DNA of 64,000 bases from Ifrita kowaldi (lineage: Eukaryota > Chordata > Aves > Passeriformes > Cinclosomatidae), in contig VZRS01004055.1 of the NCBI GenBank assembly GCA_013398055.1, forward strand, positions 72,025 through 136,024, read 5' to 3'. Within the stretch, counting starts at the first letter, position 1; each line of letters begins with the position of its first letter. Positions 12,738-24,451 of the stretch are shown here, one piece after another. Below the pieces are notes generated by a model. It saw only the letters and a program-made list of their open reading frames with translations, ran no database searches and had not been told where the DNA came from. A program made the position numbers and the translations under genes.

Positions 12738-14240
12738 TTCCCCAAGATTATTCAAAAATTATATATTCAAGTCCACAGGTTAAAAATCATATTCTATAAG
12801 AAATAAATCATCCTTTTTACAAAAGAGATTTTCATGCTGTTTTACTGCAGTAAATGACCCAGAAGATGGTGAATATCTACAGCCTAAAACTCATAATGCA
12901 ACCTTTTTTTGGACAGTTTGGAAGATGCTTATCTAGAACTACACTCTACAAAGAAATATGCTGAACTTCCAATGTTATAGCCTCCTACAGACAATGTGTT
13001 CATCTAATCCCCCCAAAAACAATTAATTTAAATGTGATCTCTCTTCATATAGGTAAAGATGGTCAACACAAGAATAAATTGTTAAGAACACTTTGTGATC
13101 CCTGTCAATGGTAGACTGAGACCTGGCCAGACAAGCTTCTGTCAGGAGACCCGGCCAGACAAGCTTCTGTCAGGAAGTTACATAATCCACAGCAATCCTG
13201 TTTGGTGGCAGTGAGATGACTAGATCATTTCTAGATCTCAAGTTATCCTATTAACAAAATCAGTAATAAACTTGTATGAAATCTCTGATGAAATCTCAGA
13301 CAATCAGTTCTGAGAATAACTGTCACTGCACTTCAAATGGAGGCCACTCAGTATTTCACAGAGATTATGGTTCTGCCTCAAAATTTCCCTTCACATATGA
13401 TCAAGGAGCATCAACAGTAACTCTTAACAGTGGTCAGATACTGGCATAGTAGAGATAAGTACCTGATTATAATCGTTTCTTTAGAAATTTAGGTTTACAC
13501 ACTGCCCAGTTCATTTCACTATATCAGCTTCCACTTATTGCAACAAAGTACCATACCTATTGCTGTAAACATCCATCCAAATTTTTAAGTACAGTCAATA
13601 AAAATATCTGAAAAAATACATGTTCTGCATGTTAAGCTAACCACATAAAATCTTACAGGCAAGTCAGAAAAGTGTAACAAATAGAAATGCCACAACAAAG
13701 ACAAGAAATACTGAGCATTTTCAGACCTCCAGCTCCCTGGCATGAACATCAATGCACACAGATATGGCCAACAAACAGGAGGAGCTGGAAGACATTGGAC
13801 AGCAAGAGAACTATCACACAGCTGTCGTCATGGAGGCATGGTGGAATGACTCTCACAATTGGAATGCTGCAATGGATGGCTATAAACTCTTCAGAAGGCA
13901 TCTGCAAGGAAGGACAGGCAGTGGGGTAGCCCTGTATGTTAGGGAGAGGTTTGAGTGTCTAGATCTTAATGATGATGATGAAAGTGAAGTGTTCATGGGT
14001 AAGAATCATGGGGAAGGCCAACAAGGCAGACATCCTAGTGGGAGTGTGTTATATACCTCCCAACCGAGATAAAGAGACAGAAGAAATATTCTATAAGCAG
14101 CTGGGAGAAGTCTCATGACCTCCAGCCCTTGTTCTCATGGGGGACTTCCAGTTACCAGATGTCTGCTTGAAATACAACACAGCAGAGTGTAGGAGGTTCC
14201 TAGAGTAGGAATCTGGGAGTGTGTAGAAAATAACTTTCTG
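12438..14240 (+). repeat. Tandem duplication A, copy 2 (1,803 bp)
   Basis: This is the near-identical second copy of 10634-12436. It begins inside the LTR at GGAGGCCTTACAG without the LTR's 5' half, so a 300-bp 3' LTR piece (12438-12737) appears without its beginning. It runs seamlessly into unique sequence at 14241, where the CR1 fragment continues. Removing one copy and the N gives one uninterrupted solo LTR, spacer and CR1 fragment. Confidence 0.95.
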
Positions 14241-14606
14241 GCACAACTGGCGAGCTAGCAAACTAGGGAAGGTGTGCCCACCAGACCTGTTTGTGAATGG
14301 AGATGGACTGGTGAGTGATATGATGGTTGGAGGCCGTCCTGATAGTTTTTGATTCCTGGGGAAGTAAGGAGGGAAGTCAGCAGAATTCCTACCCTGGACT
14401 TCCAGAGTGACAAAAAAAGATTGAGGTACTTAATGACTTCTTTTTCTCAGGCTTTAATATCAAGACCAGTTGTTCTCGGAGTACTCTGCCTCCTGAGCTG
14501 GAAGACAGGAACAGGGAGCAGAACAAAGCCCCATTAACCCAAGGAGAAATGGTAAGTGACCTGCCATGCCACTTAGCTGTGCACAAGTCTATGGTGCCAG
14601 ATGCCA
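13721..14606 (+). mobile_element. CR1 LINE ORF2 endonuclease to early-RT fragment (continuous copy)
   Basis: This repeats the endonuclease blocks of 11917-12436 and continues uninterrupted past 14240. At about 14240-14345 it follows the CR1 order ('NFLAQLA', 'PDLFVNGDGLVSDMMVGG'). It then lacks roughly 20 bp at about 14338-14345, where the family has the catalytic Ser-Asp-His. At 14350-14412 it has 'GEVRREVSRIPTLDFQSD'. A large deletion near 14413-14423 joins this directly to a later block ('EVLNDFF'). The last recognisable block is 'VHKSMVPDA', ending about 14606, in the N-terminal part of the RT. Loss of the catalytic region, frameshifts and the deletion make it dead. A 76-codon antisense ORF here is spurious. 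Confidence 0.88.
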
Positions 14607-17600
14607 AATAAAAGTACACTTGTAAGTACTTGTTTCCTTAAAATAATAATATAAAGTTGAAGTCTGTCTAACTGAAGTTAAAACTGATAAAAATATACTT
14701 TGCTATCATCTCTTCAGAAGCTATGTTAAGATATATTTGAATTAATATGTTGTAGCAGTTTGTAAAACAGTTTTCAGATTACCTCTGAAATTCATGAGAT
14801 ACTGGTGGTTTTTCTGAGTGATATTATTTAAAGTACTGACAGCCACAAGTCTCCCACCTCTAATATCCTGCAATTAGCTGCTGTGGGTTGTTTATGGAGT
14901 TTTCCTCCTGACCACAAATTTCTGATTAAGATGTCTCTTGTCTCTTGTCTGAAGTTTGGGTACTGAGAGATTTAGTTGGAAAAAGCTGTCTTGACAAACC
15001 GTGTGTTCAGAGTTCAGAGGTGATTAATCGTTCATTGATATAAATAAAAACATGTTCTATTTTGTTCTATTTGATGAAATATATGTTTGGTCAAATAGTT
15101 CATCAGGCACTAGATCCTGTAAAAGTACTTACTCCCCTTCCTCCAACTAAGTTGTGTAATTTTAGAGTCAGTGCACGATCTTGCTTTTGTGTTCTAGTGG
15201 TTTTATACTTTCATTACTTTCATACTGTGATGGTATGAAAAGAGGACTTCAAGGAAAAACTGCCATTTTCCATCATGTAGGTTAACGGAATCATGAGAAC
15301 TGGCCTGCTAACACTGATTTTAATGGTTCACCCTTTTTAACGTAGTGTTGATGTTTTAAATCTCTATCTTGATCTTTCAGTAATTGTTCAGTCAGTGCAT
15401 TTATGAAACTGGAATTAGGAACAAGAGCTTTGGCAACAGACCTTAGAAAGGGTGACAACATATCTTTGCAAGAATCAAAAATTATTCTGGATGAGATGTC
15501 TTACCTTCCTGCTTCATGTCCCTGGTTGTATTCATATTCTTCTGTCCAGATCAGAGGTCAAATTCTTACCTCCTGGGATTATCCTTGAAAAAATTCTGAT
15601 TATTTCTCAGATAGCTTTTTTGAGTCTCCTTGTCTTGGATCTGGAAGCCTTACAGCAATGGGATACCAGAAGAACAAGCATTTGAACATAGACTTCCTGC
15701 TCGTCCACTTTTTGTACTGTTGTTGAGGAACCACAAAGGAATTCCGGGTAACACTTCTACTGAAAGTCTCCAAAGTGAACAGACCTCTTTTATCTGAGGT
15801 GAATACATTGCTATTTTAAAAAAAAAAGCTTTCTAAGGGATGAACACAAGTACCATAATAGGTGCTGCTTAGTTTAAAAACACAAGTGCATCCTTGCCAT
15901 AATTCAACTCCTTGTTGCTACCTCCCACTGTATTGAACATTTCTAACTGTTCTCATTTGGAACAGAAGAATGGGAAGTCAGATCCCTGTAGATCCAGGCT
16001 TTTGACCTGGCTATGGCCATATGGACAATTGAACTAGTCCATGAAACATTCAATTCGTTCCTCCACTACCTGCACTGGGGAAATTTGCCTTAGGAGATGC
16101 GTTCTAGCTGAACATTACTTCCAGTGGTAATTAGCCATTCAGAAATCCCTGCAAAGCTCACTGCAGTTAGTTACAAGTTAAAAGCAGCCAGTTTCTCACA
16201 GGTTTAAGGGCAAAAGCTACTCTTGAATCCAGCTAGTTCCAAATCAAACAAAATCTAGGCAGACCTGAATGGGTGTCCCCACTTTCAATTTTTAAAAATA
16301 TATATGTTCTATGAAACTCTGGAAAACTGAAATGTGGTTTCCCCCCCCACCCAGTATCTATAATTCCTTTTTTCTCATTTCCCCTGCAGATGCTTGGTTT
16401 AGATATATTCATATTTATGTGAATTGGGAAAGCTTAAGAAAATCATTTAGCACCAAATCCTCCACTGGTATGAATTAATAATTTACAGAAGTAGGAGTTA
16501 CATTTATTGACATGCATTATGAATCCAGAGAAATATTTGGAAGAAAACTTTCTCCTTATGCTTATTATCTCAACAAGTTGAGTAAATTTTTCCTTTGATA
16601 CCACATGAGCAATATTTGAAAGAGAAAATTCCATGGAAATTCTGTGGAATTCCATGGAATATGCTGTATTGCCATCTAAAGCTTAAGGCTACGATATTCA
16701 ACATTGCGCCTTTGCTTGTGTACAGCTCAACAGGAAGAATAACACAGACACCAAGCCTATTCCCGCTTGTCATTTGTCTCTCCAACTTTGGGGGAATAAG
16801 CTGAAAACTGGATGGCTTGATTTGGCAGTGACAGCATATGTTAGTTGCCGTAGGACCACATCTTTGAGTCTGTTATAAGATGGACACAAATGAGGAGATG
16901 GCTGCTACCACTACAGCACTACATCCAACTGTGTCTGCTCTGGAGGAGTCCTCAAGAAAATTTCTGCTGTGCTGGCTAGTGAGAAAAGCTGGATATCAGT
17001 AAATTAAGCATTTAATTGACAAGCTCTATGGCTGCACATAAGCCAGTGAGTATTTTCCCTATGTTTGCCTTACCTACTGTGTCTAATTGGACTGAAAATG
17101 GTTTTGTTGTAGGACCTGGTGCTTTCTCTACATTGTAACACCTTATAAATTATATATATTTTTTAAGATGCTTATATTCTCAATAATGATAACAACAAAA
17201 AAGACATCTCAATGTATTTTGATGGAAATAACAGGACACATAAACTTCTGAGCACAAAAATGGGAGCTGAAAAGAATTTGTATTCTAATTAAAATATTAT
17301 CAATTCATTGGTGGTTGTCTTTTTGGTAGCAGGACCTGCCTTTCTCTGAAGTGCATGGTTGTAATATGTACAGCTGATATATCTATACCCACACAGAAGG
17401 AGTTGCTCCATTAATTCTGAATCGCTTTTTTTCGTAAGGTACTAAAATCCTCCCATATTAGTGTAGGGTTTGTGTGTGTATGTACTTCAGAGGGAAGCCA
17501 GGTTTAACAAGGAAATATTTTGCATAATATTGCAGACTTTCACAATATTGGCCAAATTTATGAAGCAGTTCTATTAGCAAAATAGCCACTGTGTTTTAAT

Positions 17601-18611
17601 TTGTCTTACCATTTTTATCACAGCTGTTCAAAATGATGAAACAGTCATAAACTTGAGGAAATGGAGTCATAATTAGATGTATCTGTTACATATAATTGCA
17701 TTGATATCAAATCTTTCTGCAGTTGGATAATAATAAATGCAGAAAATTCAAGAGGAAGACATGAAATAACTAAAAATTCTGAAAGTCAGTACTGGTAACC
17801 CTAAGAATGCACACATAGTAACTTGGAAATTTTATAAGTATCAATAATAATCCTGCACATTGAAGGACAGTTCAAAAAAAATATGTATTAAAAAACATTG
17901 GCTTTTGACTTATTTTAGAAGGCTTATTTTGCTCAAATTATATACAAAAGAACAAGATACTACACGAAGGTTTTCAATTTTTGTGTTTGATGTTCTTAAT
18001 AAAAAGATACATAGACTAATAGCAGTAATGAGAAACAGTGTTTTGGGGGTCTTGAGGAGCTAGTGACCTGGAACATTCCTTATCCACTCTACAGACTCGT
18101 ACTCCGGGCTGGAGCAGGCCCTATCTATGCAGCACAAAGAGCCACTGCAGGACGATCTCCTGGAAGCCACACAGCAGCCTGCACTGATGGGTGGTATGAG
18201 ATAAGATCCCAGCCTATCAGGAAATGATACATGTTTTTCTTATACAGGATAAAAGACACTACAGTATGGAAAGGAAATGTAACCTTATCATAGGCAGGAT
18301 CTGAGCAGTGCACAATCCATCCAGGCTCACTCTGATATCTGATGCTGTGTGAATTCAGGATGCCCAGAATCTGAAGGGAAGTAAGATTAACTCAAAATTT
18401 ATATTTCTGGCATTATTTTCTCTTGCTTAAACAGCTGTCTTATTACACTATTTGCTTCTGTGTTTTTCTTATTGAGATCCAGACAGAACTGTGCAAAACT
18501 CAATCCCCAATACTGAACACACAGCAAGACCCAAGGCAGTGTCAGTGAACACTTGATTTTTTGACTGGAACTCTTGCCGTCAGAGGCTAGCTAGTTCTTC
18601 AAATTAAAAAT
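14607..18611. other. Unassigned AT-rich sequence
   Basis: I recognise no gene. ORFs do not exceed 77 codons. A C-run lies at about 16341-16350, and two copies of the palindrome TTCCATGGAA lie at 16629-16638 and 16650-16659. A slightly GC-richer patch at about 18080-18200 ('CTCCGGGCTGGAGCAGGCCC' near 18101) has the flavour of an old LTR fragment but cannot be assigned. Confidence 0.5.
16629..16659. repeat. Paired 10-bp palindromes TTCCATGGAA
   Basis: The perfect palindrome TTCCATGGAA occurs at 16629-16638 and 16650-16659, 21 bp start to start (two helical turns), with a further TGGAA half-element between them at 16645-16649. This may be a chance local duplication. A dimeric protein-binding site is possible but there is no independent support. 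Confidence 0.6.
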
Positions 18612-18659
18612 AAAAGAAAGAAAGAAGGAAAGAAGGAAAGAAAGAAAGAAAGAAAGAAA

Positions 18660-18731
<72 letters not shown>

Positions 18732-18754
18732 AAAAGAAAGAAAAAGAAAGAAAG
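18612..18754 (+). repeat. (AAAG)n microsatellite, about 143 bp
   Basis: This is a purine-only tract of AAAG/GAAA units with a few GGAAAG and AAAAAG interruptions near its ends and a long uninterrupted core (about 18661-18730). Such pure purine/pyrimidine mirror repeats are highly mutable and can form triplex DNA. The antisense 87-codon ORF with repeated FLSFFLS units is only the translation of this tract. Confidence 0.97.
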
Positions 18755-19884
18755 TCATACTTTTGGCAACAGAAGGATAAATAATAATCTCTATAGAGTA
18801 TTTTAATTTATTTTTTAAAAAATGAAATCCGCTTTGAATACAACAAAAGAGCACTCACTCATGACTGACAAAACTAGTTACTTATTGAGGTTTTTCATGG
18901 ACAGAATTTTACACGAATTGATTTTTTTTAGAGTAGGTATTTATTTTTGAATAAAAGAAGGGAAAAATTCTTTCTGTTTTCCTATTTAAATTAAACAGTT
19001 CAGAAGTTACCAGATTTTGCAATTGCTTAAAATAGCTCCTTTTCATATCACTACCATATGTAAGTATAATTTTCTGCTTCTGTTTCACTCTTCATCAACA
19101 CAACTAGAAAAGTTTAGCATATATGAATCCAAGTATTCTGTGACTGAATAAAAGACAGCCCTGGCACTAAGGCCAAGTGGCACAGACAGGTTAACATCCA
19201 CCTGACTTCTTCTCACCTGACTCCTTCTAGAATAGACAGCACTTGCTCAACAGATGACTTTAGCTGTGAATCCTCAATGGATCTGGTAAGCCATTCTTGT
19301 AGCATTGACACATATATTACATGTTTTTGTGGCTTCTGTTCTTTATATTTTTCATTTCAACTGGTCTGAAATAATTCAAGGACTGTGTTTAGTCCATCAG
19401 AATGGTGTTTCACAGAATGGGCCTGAAAAGATCTTTATAGGATGTTCCTATGAAGGGTATTATATAGGGAAGGGTGAGAAGGATGGTGCAGAGGAATGGT
19501 GCCAGAAAAGTGCCAGAAGACCATAACATGAAGGAATACAAAACTAATGCAGTCCTGCATACTGAGCTTTTGAAGCAAGACTTTCCAACGTATAGTATGC
19601 TCCAAACTCTAACATTTTGTCTTACAGGAGACTCATTCACAACTGGCCCAGATAGAAAACTAAAAAGGTAGGTGATTGGGGGCCAGTGTTCAAATTTAAT
19701 TCCTGGCTTTCTATACTTTCAGAGAGTAGGTGTGCTTTTCTAGGGTTTTGGATTTACGAGATAGAGGTTTCAGGTAGGGCCTGGGTTTTTTGGTATAGCG
19801 ATCATCAGAAGTCACACCTGGATATCATATTCTAAAATAGATATAATATATAATACATAATGCATCACATACAATACATTTTAG

Positions 19885-19953
19885 TTATATATATTTATGC
19901 ATAATATATATAATATATATAATATATATAATATATATATTATACATAATATG
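19885..19953. repeat. TA-rich repeat (TATAATA)n
   Basis: About 70 bp is composed almost only of T and A, with repeated ATATATAAT units and an isolated GC. It is an unstable AT-rich simple repeat with cruciform potential. Confidence 0.9.
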
Positions 19954-21325
19954 TTTCCAGATCAGAAACAGCTGTTCCAGGGAACCTGAGGTCCTGTGTC
20001 TGCCTACTCTTATTTAGCTGTGTGGAGGCCTAGTCAAGGTCCCCATTATGGAAAGATAGTATAAAATTTACCTAACTGGAAAGATTTTCCAAGAGCTGTG
20101 GTTCTTTATTTTAATGGAAGCATTATTTACTATTTATTACTATTGAAAAATATTTCAGCTGTTCCAGTCACAGATAAATAATAATTTACAGTAATTCTAC
20201 ACTGTTGATACTTACTGTAATAACAAAAACTAATTATATAAATGATCTTGTACAGTTCTAAATTACAGAAATTTTACTGGCTGTCTTCTCATCTTTAATT
20301 ATCTATCTATATATATGAACAGGCAACTCCTTTGATTTTCCCTCAGTACCCCAAAATATGTGTTACAAGCTTATTAAAACCAGCACCATGTAATATTAGA
20401 CAAAGAATACAGAGAAAGAATGTGCCTCCATTCTGCAGTTTGAAAGTACAAGGGACCTGTGATGCTTGAAACAGGAACAATTAAAAAAAAAAAAATAAGT
20501 AAGAAAAACGTGCTTGATGGAAAGAAACAAGCAAGGGACGTGTAATTATCTTGGGTAGAATTTGAGCATACATTTTGTAAAACATCACCTGCTTTTCTAC
20601 TAAACATGTATTTCCATGCTGCTGTCAAAATTTCACATGGTGCATGATTCAGTAGTTCTTTCAGATAAATGATTCATAGGCGTGTAACACTTAAAATCTT
20701 CTGCAAGAAATTCAGTTTGACTCTAAAAGTCTAGATTTTCATGTCTTTTAATTGTGACTGATGAAGGTCCTAAAGGTCTGTATGCTTTGCATTAGTATAT
20801 TAGTAATACAATAAAATTTTTCTTATGCTCAAGATTTCCTTTGACTGGGATCATGAAGAGAATTGATCATATAGAAAGTAATAGACATAAACACCATTGG
20901 TTGCAGGGAGATCTGGACTGTCTAAAAAACTCTTTGTTGATTAAAATCCAACAATTTTCATTTTTAAACAATATTGTAGCATTTAATAATTGTTGCTAAC
21001 AGCATTAACAACAAATTTGTTTGTTTATTTGTTTGTAAACCAACAAATTTTGTCTTACTTTTAGAATATAAGGGTTTTTTTGTCCCTACCTTGTGAGTCT
21101 GGGACAGATCTTGCCTAAATTCATTTGGATCACTATGTGTTCTAATACTTCACACTAAATGAGACTATGATCAAAATTTTTTTACAGAATTCTTGTCCAT
21201 TAGTTAAACCAAAAAGAAATTTCTGGAAATTTGATATTTAGTGATATATAGTGATATATTTCTGCTTTCCACATTCTGAAAAGTAATAACAAATTAAAAT
21301 GTCTCTGCTTATTATTTTTTAATTT

Positions 21326-21344
21326 AAAAAAAAAAAAAAAAAAA
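21326..21344 (+). repeat. A19 homopolymer
   Basis: Nineteen consecutive A residues follow AATTT. No processed gene copy is visible immediately upstream, so I treat it as a plain homopolymer and not as a retroposon tail. Confidence 0.9.
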
Positions 21345-22672
21345 GGCAGCAAGCTAGCAAACATTTTCATCATCCAGAATATACTTCAGAGAATGAAGTA
21401 AACATAATGGTCATAAAGATCATATGAAACCCTTTTTATGACAAAAATGTTCACTGATATAAACAAAAATAATTCAATTGCAGAAGATTTGCACTGTGAA
21501 AGACATTTTTTTTCTTATAAAGAGAACAGTGATGATACTTAACTCAGCATAGATTCTCTTAATAATATTATCCAAATCGTAAGGGAAATAGCAGAGCACA
21601 CTGTCATTTGCACACATCTTCAATTCAGAAGATGTTGGATTCTATGAATGGATAAAGCCTTTTCCCGAATAGTGCATATTTCTGTAGAAGACTGGATTGT
21701 AAGAAAAATTCTGCCCTTCATGTCATGAGAGTGACCATTTGGTTGAAGAGAAATATGTATGTTTGCATGATTTTTACATTAGTTAATTTGCTGTTCCTTG
21801 AAATTAAGCATAACCTTGGAAATGAGCAACCATCTAATTTTTTAGTGAGGAGAAAAGTGCAGGGACGCGTCCAAAGCTGCAATGTGGATTATTGTACGCC
21901 AACCTCATATACCCTAGCAAAACTCAGTATTAATCCAGGAAAGACCTTTTTCAAAACTTGCTTTGCTATCAAGTAAGGATTCAGTTTTCCATAAGTGTAC
22001 TGGTAAAATACTTCACAGAAACCAGGCTTACTGAAGGAATATGCTATGAATGTGTTTTATTTTAATGGTTAGTCCAGGTCTTCAGTTACCATATATATCT
22101 TCCACTAAAGTTAGAAGAGTACAGATTTCTGTATTAGCTGAAGACCTATCATCACTACCTCATAAAAATGCTAGGCAATGCTGATACTGATCAGTCCAAG
22201 AAAACCAAGTTATGTTACACACCATCTGAGTATTCCTGCAACTCGCCAATCAGGCTATCTGATAGAAGGAACAATTTTGTACCACTCACTAGATAGATGT
22301 CAAAGGAAGAGGATGTAAGAATCCATAGAGTGAAGGCAAATAACCCTTTTGACTTACCATAACATTTCAAAGCACAAATAAAAATCAAAGACTGTGTCAT
22401 TGGTCACCTAAAGGGTAAGTTCATTGTCAAGAGCTGCAGTGTATACTAAATCAATGTCTCCTGTGAATAGGCAAAACAAAGGCAAAGGGAGCTTTCATAA
22501 GTGTTAAGCAATGTTGTGGAGGGCTTTAGGTTCTCTTGGAACTTTTGGAACTCTGGTGCTTTTTCTTGTTATGCTACTCTTTGAAGGTACTAGAGCAACA
22601 TTGTTTACTCAGTAGTTTTCTTCCCTATGATTCCCTACTCCAGCAGTGTTCATAAACTCCTAAATTATATTC

Positions 22673-24450
22673 TGAAATAATTATTTCCATTCAGCTAAGG
22701 TCTTTTTTGTCTACCCTATCACATTCCCTCCTGCTTATCATGTTCTTCAAATTGTCTGGATTTATTTCCATGTTAAGAGAAATGCATGGTTCGTCTTTTC
22801 AACCCTTCATTTCAAAACTTAATGGGCAAGCTTGCTCTGGGGTCTCCAGCAGTAAAAAAGAATTTCTTCCTCTGTTAACTGAAGCAGCTTCTGAGTTTGC
22901 CGTGGGCAACAAAAAAAAATTTAAGGAATCTCTGTGATCAAGGTGAAGTACAAATTATCCAGTCAGGACTTACAGGAAATTATACTCAACCAGAAACAGT
23001 GGTAATGGTGGTAGCACTTCTGTGATAACATATTTAAGGAGGGGAAAAAACCTGCTGCCCAATAGTAGCTGGCAGAGAGGAGTGAGAATATGTGAGAGAA
23101 ATAACTTGTGCAGACACCAGGGTCTGTGAAGACAGAAGGGCTGTGGGAGCTTCAGGTGTCAGAGATTCCCCTGGAGACTGGGATGAAGACCATGCTGAGG
23201 CAGCTATGCCCCTGTAGCCCAGATGAAGTAAATGGATATGACTGAAGGCAAACTGTAATCCCATGGAGAATCTGTGCTGCAGCAGGGTCCTGGCAGAACA
23301 GATGGTTCCATGGGTGGTGTACGCTGGAACAGTCCATTCCTGGATGACTGCACCATGTGGAAGAGACCCATGCTGGAGCAGTTTGTGAAGAGCTCTAGCC
23401 CATTGTAAGGACCTATGTTCAAGTTCATGGAAGACTGTCTCCCATGGGAGGAACTCCTCAGTGGAACATGGGAAAAGAGTGATGTGATAGAGTGGCATGG
23501 AAAAAGAGTGATGAGGTAGAGTGGCAGAGATAACCTGTGATGAACTGACCAAATTCTTCATTGCCCATCCCTCTGTCCCACTCACAGAGAGGAGGTAAAG
23601 AAATTGAGAATCAAGTTGAACCCAGAAAAAAGTGAGAGGTGGGGGACAGGTGTTTTAAGATTTGTCTTTGTTTGAGAAATTTATCTTACTCTGATTCGAT
23701 TGGTAACAGGTCAAATTAATTTTCCCAAATTTAAACCGGTTTTCCCATGATAATAACTGATGAATGATCACTCTGTCCTTGTGTCAACCCATGAGCTTTT
23801 TGTCAATTTTTTTCTTCCCCACTCCTGCTGAGGAGGAGTGCTAAAGTGGCCTATTGGGTACCTGGCCTTCAGCCAATGTCGATCCACCGCAACATCCCCA
23901 TTACAAGGTCAAGTCTGCCACTAGAGAGCTGCAGGTTTGGAGCCAATGGAAAAGGTAGACCCTGAAGAAAAGAACAAAAGTGGAAAAAAAATGAAGCAAA
24001 AAATATGAAGTAAATAGCCTAAGACTGAAGATGTGAATATCCCAATTAGTATGCAAATAAATTCGATGTTAAAAAGCAAGGAACAACAAAAAAAAAATGC
24101 ACACAGTTGGAGACTGAATGCTTAATTCAACATACTAGTTTTAGACTGATATAATGTTTTTTATATGAGCAGTATCCTGCTGACATGAAAGTGTAATAAT
24201 GAAGGTTAAACCTCAAGCATGAAATTTGACCCTGCCAAAAATGTCATAGAAATTCTATCAGAACGTTTGCAAGAAGTTCCATTTTCAAAAGTGCCCAAGA
24301 CAGTAAGTAGCCCAATCCTATTTTCTCTCAAAGAGTTTCAGATTATTTGTTAAGTGACACTTAGTCTCAAACTCTTTAGACTTTCTGAAACCTGTATGAC
24401 CTATAAGACATTGCAATTAAAGATTGGTGTATTCAGATTATTTTCTTCAA
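22673..24450 (+). repeat. Tandem duplication B, copy 1 (1,778 bp)
   Basis: The sequence 22673-24450 recurs at 24452-26229 with a constant offset of 1,779. I noticed two substitutions: G23305 to A25084 and G24204 to A25983. Identity is about 99.9%. It contains an LTR-like repeat and flanking unassigned sequence. The junction with copy 2 is a single N, as in duplication A. Confidence 0.95.
22990..23894 (+). mobile_element. Avian ERV LTR-like repeat (ERVL-type 3' end), copy 1
   Basis: The order of blocks matches an avian LTR family as I remember it: 'CACTTCTGTGATAACATATT' with a TATA-like TTTAAGG near 23030; then imperfect internal repeats of the form 'CATGCTGGAGCAG'/'CCCATGG...GA' (23200-23460); 'AACCTGTGATGAACTGACC' (23530-23550); 'GAGGTGGGGGACAGGTGTTT' (23635-23655); 'TGTCAACCCATGAGCTTTTT' (23783-23802); and a terminal 'GATCCACCGCAACA' ending at 23894. 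The 5' end is uncertain. No retroviral coding sequence is adjacent. The 183-codon minus-strand ORF (23034-23585) is the antisense of the internal repeats and shows no known domain, so it is not a gene. Confidence 0.66.
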
Positions 24451-24451
24451 N
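24451..24451. other. Single-N contig junction
   Basis: One N marks the junction of the two copies of duplication B. It follows TTTTCTTCAA, which is continuous with GGCAAAAG in copy 2 at 26230. No junction microhomology is present here. Confidence 0.9.

Larger units (their letters stand above)
18755..22672. other. Unassigned AT-rich sequence with simple repeats
   Basis: No gene is recognised. ORFs reach only 84 codons. Simple-sequence content includes an A-tract at 20483-20495, a TA-rich tract at 19885-19953 and a 19-A tract at 21326-21344. Confidence 0.5.

Noticed and set aside
10634..14240. Recent biological segmental duplication
   Set aside because: The copies meet at a single N, and an equivalent structure of nearly the same size occurs at 22673-26229. 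Unmerged overlaps explain both more simply.
18591..18854. 87-codon ORF with FLSFFLS repeats (membrane-like)
   Set aside because: It is only the antisense translation of the (AAAG)n microsatellite.
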